A DNA stretch of 44,453 nucleotides from Synergistaceae bacterium (lineage in GTDB: Bacteria > Synergistota > Synergistia > Synergistales > Aminobacteriaceae): the NCBI GenBank assembly GCA_017449135.1, contig JAFSKE010000055.1, forward strand, positions 1 to 44,453, in the 5' to 3' direction. Of this stretch, positions 7,394 to 13,714 are shown piece after piece. Numbering within the stretch: position 1 is the stretch's first letter; every line of letters starts with the position of its first letter. Both the position numbers and the translations under genes were made by a program. The notes beneath the pieces were generated by a model. It saw only the letters and a program-made list of their open reading frames with translations. It did no database searches and was not told the DNA's origin.

Positions 7394-9114
7394 TAACTAA
7401 ATAACCTCCCGAATAATCCCTTTGGCTTTTCTTCTTTAACTTCGGATTGTGCTGCTGACGGCTTCGGGGATTTTGTTTCTGTTGTTTTGCCCTGCGAGAG
7501 ATCTGTTTTTCTGACGTTGTCTCTCAATGGCAAAATGCTCTTAGGATTGACGGATAATTCATCGACTCCCATTCTCAAAAATTCTTCGGTGAGAGTCGGA
7601 TCTGCTCCAAGTTCTCCGCAAATTCCTACCCAAGTATTGTGTCTGTGTCCTGCTTCGATAGTCTCACGGATTAATCTCAAAACTGCAGGGTGATGAGTAT
7701 CTGCGAATCTTTCAAGATTTGCACTCTGTCGGTCGATTGCACAAGTATATTGCGTTAAATCGTTAGTACCGAGTGAGAAGAAATCGACTTCTTCAGCAAG
7801 GTCATCGGCACATAAAGCAGCAGCAGGAGTTTCAATCATAATTCCGACTTCGATTTTCTCCGCCATAGCTTTACCTTCGGCCTGAAGTTCTTTTCTGCAC
7901 ATTTCAAGAATTTCCTTGCATTCCTGAACTTCCCAACGGCTGATAATCATCGGGAACATGATTCCGAGATTTCCGAAAGCTGAAGCACGTAACAAAGCTC
8001 TTAACTGACGTTTGAAAAATTCTCTTCTGTTGAGACAAATTCTTACGGCTCTGAAACCCAATGCAGGATTTTCTTCCTTATCAAGTTTCATGTAATCAAT
8101 CGTTTTGTCGGCTCCGATGTCGCATGTTCTGATAATTACGAGACGCGGAGCAAGAGACTCGACAACTTTTTTGTAAGCTGCGAACTGTTCATCTTCTGTT
8201 GGGTCAGTTTTTGAGTTGAGATAGACAAATTCGGATCTGAAAAGCCCGACACCTTCAGCATCATTTTCGATTACTGATTCAATATCTTTAGGCCCTCCGA
8301 TGTTTGCGTAGAGTCTGACTTTGTAACCGTCTTTAGTTTCGCTGGGTTTGCCTTTGAGTTCCTGCAGTTTCGCCTCACGTTCTCTGTCTTCGTGCTGTTT
8401 AGCCGTCAATTCGTCAATCAAATATTGATCTGGTTCGACATAAATACATGAATTATAAGAGTCGAGAATGGCAAATTTTCCGTCGCATTCGTCCGAAATA
8501 TCATGACATTGAATCAGCGTCGGCCAGTTCATGCTGCGGGCTAAAATTGCTGTGTGGCTGTTTGAACTTCCAAGACGTGTTACAAGTCCGAGAAGTAAAG
8601 ATTTGTCGAGTTTGACTGTCTCAGAGGGTGCAAGGTCTTCGGCAACGAGAATTGCGGGTTCAGTGCCTTGTAAATTTGCGGTGTCAGCTCCGAACAAAAC
8701 ATCAAGCATTGAATTTTTGAGATCGATAACGTCTGCACTTCTTGCCTGGAAATAGGGATCGTCCATATTCCTGAACATTTCAGCAGCACCTTCAAAACCT
8801 TCACGGACTGCATATTCAGCGGTGTGTCCTTCTCCGATAATTTCCTTGCAGGAGTCAATTAAATCATCGTCATCGAGCATCATTGCATGAGCTTCGAAAA
8901 TTCCTGCGGTGTCTTTATGCCCTTCTTTAATTTCTTTATCATAAAGAGCGTTTTGTTCTTCCTGAACTTTCACACGGGCAGATTCAAATCTTTCAATTTC
9001 GGCTGCAATGTCGCTGACAAGTTCTTCATTGATTTCATAAACGGGAGCTTTGTAAATTTTGATTTTACCGATTGCAATTCCGTTTACGATTTTCGTACCT
9101 TTGTAAACCTGCAT
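7393..9114 (-). CDS. ptsI: Phosphoenolpyruvate-protein phosphotransferase (PTS enzyme I)
   Basis: A 573-residue enzyme I. It autophosphorylates from phosphoenolpyruvate on a histidine and passes the phosphate to HPr. The phosphorylated His lies in SNSHTAILARS near residue 188. PEP-binding blocks follow: VGLFRSEF, EENPALGFRAVRI, IMFPMI, and GTNDLTQYTCAIDR, with the C-terminal Cys in GICGELGADP near residue 496. The core matches the family length; a Lys/Pro/Glu-rich tail of about 30 residues ending GLFGRLFS is extra. It starts 3 bp downstream of ptsH. Confidence 0.97.
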   Translation of the reverse strand: MQVYKGTKIVNGIAIGKIKIYKAPVYEINEELVSDIAAEIERFESARVKVQEEQNALYDKEIKEGHKDTAGIFEAHAMMLDDDDLIDSCKEIIGEGHTAEYAVREGFEGAAEMFRNMDDPYFQARSADVIDLKNSMLDVLFGADTANLQGTEPAILVAEDLAPSETVKLDKSLLLGLVTRLGSSNSHTAILARSMNWPTLIQCHDISDECDGKFAILDSYNSCIYVEPDQYLIDELTAKQHEDREREAKLQELKGKPSETKDGYKVRLYANIGGPKDIESVIENDAEGVGLFRSEFVYLNSKTDPTEDEQFAAYKKVVESLAPRLVIIRTCDIGADKTIDYMKLDKEENPALGFRAVRICLNRREFFKRQLRALLRASAFGNLGIMFPMIISRWEVQECKEILEMCRKELQAEGKAMAEKIEVGIMIETPAAALCADDLAEEVDFFSLGTNDLTQYTCAIDRQSANLERFADTHHPAVLRLIRETIEAGHRHNTWVGICGELGADPTLTEEFLRMGVDELSVNPKSILPLRDNVRKTDLSQGKTTETKSPKPSAAQSEVKEEKPKGLFGRLFS

Positions 9115-9117
9115 AGG

Positions 9118-9375
9118 CTAAAAGTTCTCCTTGAAGAATTTTTCGATTGCGGCGAAACAGGCTTCCTCGTCTTCACCTTCAATTCGGACAGTAACTTCAT
9201 CGCCCTGTTTGATTCCCATTCCCATTAATTTCATGAGAGCAGTAGCTTTTGCTGATTTTTCACCTTTGATGATTGTTGTTGTTGATTTGAAATTCTTTGC
9301 TTCCTTCACGAGAATGCCTGCTGGGCGAGCGTGAATACCTACCGGATCAGTGATGACATACTTAAATTCTTTCAT
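9118..9375 (-). CDS. ptsH: Phosphocarrier protein HPr lacking Ser46
   Basis: An 85-residue HPr, the small cytoplasmic carrier between enzyme I and sugar permeases. The active His15 is in GIHARPAG with Arg17 in place. The length and the helix following residue 46 fit the family. The regulatory position is unusual: alignment without gaps puts Ala at 46 (KATALMKLM) where HPr proteins normally have Ser, so the bifunctional HPr kinase/phosphorylase could not modify it in the usual way; Thr45 is adjacent. It is the first gene of the ptsH-ptsI-ROK operon, with AAGGAAG upstream and a TATAAT element at 9445-9450 on the minus strand. Confidence 0.95.
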   Translation of the reverse strand: MKEFKYVITDPVGIHARPAGILVKEAKNFKSTTTIIKGEKSAKATALMKLMGMGIKQGDEVTVRIEGEDEEACFAAIEKFFKENF

Positions 9376-9444
9376 TTGAAAATTCTACTTCCTTTCATGA
9401 TAAAAAATTATTTGCAGACAAAAAACTGTCGCAGTGTTATTCAA

Positions 9445-9450
9445 ATTATA
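9445..9450 (-). promoter_or_regulatory. Probable -10 element for ptsHI-ROK
   Basis: A minus-strand TATAAT about 70 bases upstream of the ptsH start. I see no convincing -35 at normal spacing (TTACGC lies 18 bases further upstream), so this rests mainly on the -10 match and on its position at the operon head. Confidence 0.4.
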
Positions 9451-9487
9451 ATATATATTTCAAAATTTGCGTAACAGCCATAAAAGA

Positions 9488-9516
9488 TTGACGGAGTAAT
9501 AAGACCGTGATAAAAT
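9488..9516 (+). promoter_or_regulatory. Promoter of tRNA(CAU)
   Basis: TTGACG at 9488-9493 and TAAAAT at 9511-9516 are separated by 17 bp, a good sigma-70 type arrangement. The tRNA begins 15 bases after the -10. Confidence 0.75.
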
Positions 9517-9530
9517 TCCCTGAGTGTTTC

Positions 9531-9607
9531 GGGCCTATAGCTCAAGTGGTTAGAGCCCCCGGCTCATAACCGGATGGTTCTTGGTTCGAGTCCAAGTAGG
9601 CCCACCA
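9531..9607 (+). tRNA. tRNA with CAU anticodon (Ile2 or elongator Met)
   Basis: A complete cloverleaf can be folded. The acceptor GGGCCTA pairs with TAGGCCC; the D arm is GCTC/GAGC; the anticodon loop is CTCATAA with CAT at 34-36; the T arm is CTTGG/CCAAG around TTCGAGT; the discriminator is A and the CCA is encoded (9605-9607). The anticodon stem has one C-A mismatch at 27-43. Ile2 (read after lysidine modification by TilS) and elongator Met cannot be separated by eye. The minus-strand EAL-domain gene reads through most of this tRNA and stops inside it. Confidence 0.95.
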
Positions 9608-10836
9608 AAAATCTTTTCAAGTTCCATTGGTTTTCCGAAATAATATCCCTGAGCTTTATCGAATCCGATTGATTTTAAGTAAACAAGCTGCTCAAATGTT
9701 TCAACGCCTTCTGCAAGTGCCTGCATACCCATTAACCTTGCCATTGATAAATTAGAAGTGATTATGTATTTTGCTTTTTCGGATTTTGCGATGTCGAAAT
9801 TGTGAAGGAATTTCATGTCGAATTTAATAACGTCAAAATTATAATCTTTTAATACATTTAATGACGAATACCCGGCTCCGAAATCATCAAGCCAGACTTC
9901 ATAGCCCAAAGTCCGTAATTTTTCGATGCCGAGATTCAAAACGTCTAAATCTTCACCGTTAGTACTTTCTGTTATTTCGATCTTTAACATTTTCCGGGAG
10001 ATTTTATTTAATTCAACTGAAAATTCGATTTCGTTTATTATGTCGCAAAGTTCAAAATCAAGACGTGATAAATTTATTGAAACCGGATAAACGGGAATAT
10101 TATTCTCGGCTCTGAATTTCAAATCTTCGCAAACATTTCTCATTGCGTAAATATCAAGTTTGTGAATCTCACGATATTTTTCAAGCGTCGGGATAAATTC
10201 TCCGGGCGAAATTAAACCTAATTCGGGATCGTTCCAGCGTGCAAGGGCTTCTGTGTCGCAGATTTTCATGTTAGAAAGTGCCATAATAGGCTGATACAAA
10301 ATTTTTATGTTTCCGTTTTTTATGGCATTGTCTAAATTATCAAGAATATATTGCTGTAAAGCTAATTCCTTTTTCATTCCGTCATGGAACATACAGGATT
10401 TAACGCTGTGATTTTTTCTGATACTGTCGCAGGCAATTTTTGCTTTGTCGCACGAAGCACGAATATCCTCGTAATCTGAAGGAAAATAAATTCCTGCCCG
10501 AAGCCTTAAAATAGCATTTTCGAGCAGTGTTGATAAAAACGTCTGAATAGTATCGACTTTTAACTCTACAACGAGCCAGTCAGTCAAGACTACAAAATTA
10601 TCATCTGAAAATCTTGCAACTAAATTATTTTCGCCGGAAAAAACGTTGCTTAAAACGTCAGAAATCTGCTTTAACACTTCATCTCCCGTATCAAAACCAA
10701 AACGATTATTAAACATTTTGAAATTGTCGAGATTAAACCAGACTAAAGCAAGGCCGTTTTCCCCTGAAAGAATGATTTTTCGAGCCTCTTCGTGAAATTC
10801 GCTGCGAGTTAAGAGACCCGTTAAAATATCGTACAT
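9550..10836 (-). CDS. Degenerate GGDEF + EAL domain protein (c-di-GMP phosphodiesterase)
   Basis: A 428-residue soluble protein. The N-terminal GGDEF domain begins at once (DILTGLLTRSEF) with no sensor region. Its active-site loop is FSDDNF instead of GGDEF near residues 72-78, so it is probably not a cyclase. The EAL domain (about 165-410) has the catalytic set: TEALARW near 195, Asn in SINLS, Glu in IEITES, the DDFGAGYSS metal site, Lys in IKFDMKF, Glu in AEGVE, and Gln in QGYYFGKP. It should therefore hydrolyse c-di-GMP. The natural EAL end is near QGYYFGKPMELEKIF; the following 18 or so residues (from GGPTWTRTK) are antisense tRNA sequence. The start overlaps the upstream PPC gene's stop by one base. 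Confidence 0.88.
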   Translation of the reverse strand: MYDILTGLLTRSEFHEEARKIILSGENGLALVWFNLDNFKMFNNRFGFDTGDEVLKQISDVLSNVFSGENNLVARFSDDNFVVLTDWLVVELKVDTIQTFLSTLLENAILRLRAGIYFPSDYEDIRASCDKAKIACDSIRKNHSVKSCMFHDGMKKELALQQYILDNLDNAIKNGNIKILYQPIMALSNMKICDTEALARWNDPELGLISPGEFIPTLEKYREIHKLDIYAMRNVCEDLKFRAENNIPVYPVSINLSRLDFELCDIINEIEFSVELNKISRKMLKIEITESTNGEDLDVLNLGIEKLRTLGYEVWLDDFGAGYSSLNVLKDYNFDVIKFDMKFLHNFDIAKSEKAKYIITSNLSMARLMGMQALAEGVETFEQLVYLKSIGFDKAQGYYFGKPMELEKIFGGPTWTRTKNHPVMSRGL

Positions 10837-11279
10837 TAATTTACAAATTCAAATAAATTTAATCCGATATCATCATTAAATTTTCGTTCGACAATAAAAC
10901 CGTTTGAATTTCCTTCCGAAATATCGTGAATAATCATTTCGCAGGTAGCACTTACGACAGCACTTGTTAAATGACCGCCGAAAACATTGCCTTTAACGTC
11001 TGCTGCACTCATGTGAATATGTAAGTAGACTTCACCGTTTTTTGTTGTAACAGTTCCCCATAAACTTGTAATTTCGGCGGGGAAAGTGAAATGATTTTTG
11101 TAATATTTTTTTTCGTTAATGTCGAATAAGCCGACTTCAAATTCACTTACGGCACCGAGAGCTTTAACTTCGGCGAGAGTAATTTTTTCGTTTTTGCAGA
11201 AATTAGCGAGGGTTGACATAATCTCTTCGCCCTTGTCCATTCTAACAAAAAATTTATGTCCGAAACGTCTGAATTGCAT
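10836..11279 (-). CDS. PPC-domain (DUF296) DNA-binding-type protein
   Basis: A 147-residue single-domain PPC/DUF296 protein. Recognised from the N-terminal FVRMDKGEEIMSTLANFC, ALGAVSEFEVGLFD, the histidine-containing LHIHMSAAD and the conserved FGGHL turn. The domain is found fused to AT-hooks in plants and alone in bacteria, where it forms trimers and is often called DNA-binding without direct proof. No AT-hook is present here. A strong ribosome site (AGGAGGAG) precedes the ATG. It is cotranscribed with the EAL gene through a one-base stop/start overlap, so a link to c-di-GMP signalling is possible but only inferred. Confidence 0.85.
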   Translation of the reverse strand: MQFRRFGHKFFVRMDKGEEIMSTLANFCKNEKITLAEVKALGAVSEFEVGLFDINEKKYYKNHFTFPAEITSLWGTVTTKNGEVYLHIHMSAADVKGNVFGGHLTSAVVSATCEMIIHDISEGNSNGFIVERKFNDDIGLNLFEFVN

Positions 11280-11311
11280 TATAAAAACTCCTCCTTATTT
11301 TAGGTTTTGAC

Positions 11312-11317
11312 ATTATA
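11312..11317 (-). promoter_or_regulatory. Probable -10 of the PPC-EAL operon
   Basis: A minus-strand TATAAT preceded directly by TG, 33 bases upstream of the PPC gene start. No clear -35 is seen. Confidence 0.45.
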
Positions 11318-11339
11318 CAATGAAATATCTGAAAATATT

Positions 11340-11927
11340 TTAATAATTCAATGTAGGTTCCCAATCGCCAAAGACTTTCAGCCAAACTCCTTTTTCTTCC
11401 TTATTTCCTACCGGAGGAAAATAATCAGGAGTATTACCTGCGACCCATACATTCATTGATTTTCCTTTTGTCCTGATTACTTCTCTTAGGCCATTGTATC
11501 TTTCAGCAAACGTTAAATGATAGCCTACGCACCAAGAAGTTTTTTTATCTTTTGAAACAGAAACAATCCCATATTCTCCTCCTTCTGAGAGCTTTCCGTC
11601 TTTTGTTTTGATTATAAAATTATTTCCTCCGTCAATATATTTTGCGATGTCTGCTAAAACTTCAATTTTATTTTGAATCGACGCAGCCGTATCTGTTTCG
11701 TTTAATTTTATGTTGCCGTCATTGTCTATACAGTCCGAATTATCTCTACGCCATAATAAAACGGCATTTTTGAGGCTGTAAAGATTATTAATGATTCTGG
11801 AGGCTTCAGCAGAATTTACGGCCTGAACAGACAATATCGAGTACACTCCTGACAAAATAGCAATAAGAACAATCACAACCAATAATTCAACTAAAGAAAA
11901 TCCATCACGGTTAAATTTTAATTTCAT
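11340..11927 (-). CDS. Prepilin-like protein 4
   Basis: A 195-residue prepilin-like protein: leader MKLKFNRDG, then FSLVELLVVIVLIAIL with Glu at mature position 5. Cleavage would be after Gly9. The post-helix block SRIINNLYSLKNAVLLWRRDN matches the other prepilins (xxIIxNLxxLKNAxxxWxxDN). Two cysteines (in DCIDND and SWCVGY) could form a disulfide in the C-terminal domain, which ends in an aromatic-rich stretch. GGAG precedes the ATG. It lies 19 bp downstream of prepilin 5 and is probably cotranscribed with it. Substrate and partners are unknown. Confidence 0.82.
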   Translation of the reverse strand: MKLKFNRDGFSLVELLVVIVLIAILSGVYSILSVQAVNSAEASRIINNLYSLKNAVLLWRRDNSDCIDNDGNIKLNETDTAASIQNKIEVLADIAKYIDGGNNFIIKTKDGKLSEGGEYGIVSVSKDKKTSWCVGYHLTFAERYNGLREVIRTKGKSMNVWVAGNTPDYFPPVGNKEEKGVWLKVFGDWEPTLNY

Positions 11928-11946
11928 GATTAATTTACTCCTTCAT

Positions 11947-12603
11947 TTAGTTAGGATCTATCATCGTGAAAGCTGCCATAAAAACATTTGCGTCTTTACC
12001 GTTATATTTATCTATTTTACTTGTACTTTTATTATTTACAACATCTCCAAAAGTGTAACTTTTGAGACCTTCTGCTTCTGCTTTTTCTTTTAGTTTCTCC
12101 TTCAATTTTTTTTCCTCAGAAGAATCATTATGAGAAGATATTTTATAAACCGCATAACAAACAATATTACTATGTCCCATATACAACGCATAACCATTTA
12201 AGGAGGCATAAAATTCATCAGTCTCGTATTGCCCATCTTTATTTTTTTTATTATATCTTGTTCCTCCTTGATTTATCAGAAAACCGGAGTCATTCATATA
12301 TTTTATTATTTCGTCCGGATGTTCTTTTAGATAATCATTTAATGTTTTGCCGTTTATCCTAAAACCATTACTTAGTGAAGAATCGAGTGTTAAACGTTGA
12401 TAGTTATCAAGATACCACATATTTGCAGCTTTTGAGAGTTGTTTCAAATTTGAAATTATCATTGTTGCTTTTGCAGTCGTAATTGCTTCAGAACTTGAGT
12501 AGAACATTATGGCCGCAAGTATCGCTAAAATCATCACCGTAATTAACAATTCAACTAAAGTAAAACCTTTCCGAAAATTTGCTGCTTTTGTTGTAATTCT
12601 CAT
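11947..12603 (-). CDS. Prepilin-like protein 5
   Basis: A 218-residue protein with leader MRITTKAANFRKG and FTLVELLITVMILAIL; cleavage after Gly13 leaves Glu at mature position 5. The following SSEAITTAKATMIISNLKQL resembles prepilin 3 (SSKEAINSSKVTKLINDL). The C-terminal domain has a highly charged Lys/Glu helix (SSEEKKLKEKLKEKAEAE) and an aromatic-rich segment. A GGAGG ribosome site lies just before the ATG. It is the first gene of the minus-strand prepilin pair, immediately downstream of the second Rpn gene. Confidence 0.82.
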   Translation of the reverse strand: MRITTKAANFRKGFTLVELLITVMILAILAAIMFYSSSEAITTAKATMIISNLKQLSKAANMWYLDNYQRLTLDSSLSNGFRINGKTLNDYLKEHPDEIIKYMNDSGFLINQGGTRYNKKNKDGQYETDEFYASLNGYALYMGHSNIVCYAVYKISSHNDSSEEKKLKEKLKEKAEAEGLKSYTFGDVVNNKSTSKIDKYNGKDANVFMAAFTMIDPN

Positions 12604-12690
12604 TTACTGCCCTCCTCTGTTGTTTTTGAATAAAAATTGATTAATTTGAAAGCATAAAAAATTACTTTACATTATTATACTCCATAAAAT

Positions 12691-12718
12691 AAAAACCGGG
12701 CATTATTTCTAACACCCG
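12691..12718 (-). terminator. Terminator of the Rpn gene; 28-bp direct repeat copy A
   Basis: On the minus strand CGGG, a loop of TGTTAGAAATAATG and CCCG are followed by GTTTTTATTTTA, a fair Rho-independent terminator. The 28 bases are identical to those at 13665-13692 on the other side of the Rpn gene. Confidence 0.75.
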
Positions 12719-12730
12719 ATTATTATTCCG

Positions 12731-13645
12731 TCAAGAATTTTTATCCTCGACATTCCACCCGGTAAAATTTGCTGCTTCCTGCGGGGACATTCCGCTTGCT
12801 GTAAGTCGTTCGTATATTGAGCGTCTTGCTTCATTGCGTCCCTCAGCGAGTCCTTCGTTGCGTCCTTTAATTCGTCCTTCAGTTAGTCCTTGAGTTCGTC
12901 CTTCATTGAAGCCTTCATCGCGACCTTCTAAGAACCCTACATCAAATTCATTCAGCAACAACATATATTCTCGCCTCCATTTTGTGTTGTCTTTAGCTTC
13001 TTTAATTTTGTCATCTAACGTTTTTATAAATGAATCTTCAAGTTCGTTAGATTTTATTCTGCCTGCTACGAAATCCAAAAACCTTTTTAATTCCGGGCTT
13101 ACATCGTTCATTGTTCCTTCAGTGTTTAAGAAAATTGTATAAGCTCCGTCATTTAACGCTATTTCCTTGTCTTCCTCACAATAATTACGGAATGTATAAA
13201 CGTGTCGTCCCTTGCCGAATAAATCAAAAGTACAAATGAAAACAACGTAAGTTTCGGGTAATTCTCCATATCGTCCTGAACTCTTCAACGAATTTATGTT
13301 CATTGCGTCCATTCCGATTACTATGTGATACGCTCTGGGTCTTCTCACTAAATCTGATAATTTTCGTTTTTGAACTTCAATATCAAATATACTACGAGCT
13401 ACTTTTGTGTAAATATCAAGTCTTATGCCTCTTACATGCAACGCAAGTTTCAAAGTTTTTTGAGGTTCAGCAGGTTCGAGTTTCTCAACGTCCAAATTAG
13501 GGAAAATTCTGTGTATCATTTCCCTGCAAAGTTCAGCATCTGACATTATTTTGCAGAACAAAAAATCGTCCGCTAATGTAAGAGACTGCCATTTTTGTTC
13601 TTGCTGTTGTTCAATTTGTTCCAGAGTAAGATTTTCGTCAAACAT
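12731..13645 (-). CDS. Second Rpn-family recombination-promoting nuclease
   Basis: A 304-residue paralogue of the nuclease at 1731-2609. After a Gln-rich N-terminus it has SLTLADDFLFCKIM, then the nuclease core with Asp77 in RLDIYTK and Glu90-Val-Gln92 in DIEVQ as metal-binding residues, RRPRAYHIVIGMDAMN, and the ETYVVFICTFDLFGKGRHVYTF strand. The C-terminal stretch (about residues 235-275) is an Arg/Glu/Gly repeat (GRDEGFNEGRTQGLTEG) encoded by imperfect 12-bp units. The family acts on DNA and promotes recombination. The gene is bracketed by two copies of a 28-bp terminator and lies between the oxidoreductase gene and two prepilin genes, suggesting it arrived as a unit. Confidence 0.87.
   Translation of the reverse strand: MFDENLTLEQIEQQQEQKWQSLTLADDFLFCKIMSDAELCREMIHRIFPNLDVEKLEPAEPQKTLKLALHVRGIRLDIYTKVARSIFDIEVQKRKLSDLVRRPRAYHIVIGMDAMNINSLKSSGRYGELPETYVVFICTFDLFGKGRHVYTFRNYCEEDKEIALNDGAYTIFLNTEGTMNDVSPELKRFLDFVAGRIKSNELEDSFIKTLDDKIKEAKDNTKWRREYMLLLNEFDVGFLEGRDEGFNEGRTQGLTEGRIKGRNEGLAEGRNEARRSIYERLTASGMSPQEAANFTGWNVEDKNS
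12828..12930 (-). repeat. Imperfect 12-bp tandem repeats inside the Rpn gene
   Basis: Repeats of the type GAAGGACGAACT on the coding strand encode the GRxEGLxEG repeats of the nuclease C-terminus. Coding repeats of this kind can change copy number without breaking the frame. Confidence 0.6.
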
Positions 13646-13664
13646 TTTACTTTTATTTTTAACA

Positions 13665-13692
13665 AAAAACCGGGCATTATTTCTAACACCCG
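13665..13692 (-). terminator. Terminator of the oxidoreductase gene; 28-bp direct repeat copy B
   Basis: On the minus strand CCGGG, a loop and CCCGG are followed by TTTTTTG: a strong Rho-independent terminator 23 bases past the oxidoreductase stop. Its stem is better closed than that of copy A, so this is probably the original. Confidence 0.85.
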
Positions 13693-13714
13693 GCGTTTAT
13701 ATTCGTAATTAAAA

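Noticed and set aside
7393-9375. Complete sugar PTS locus
   Set aside because: Only HPr and enzyme I plus a ROK kinase are present; no EIIA, EIIB or EIIC gene is seen.
12691-13692. A CRISPR-like array from repeated 28-bp units
   Set aside because: Only two units about 970 bp apart, with a gene between them; each is a terminator hairpin. No array of short repeats occurs in the window.
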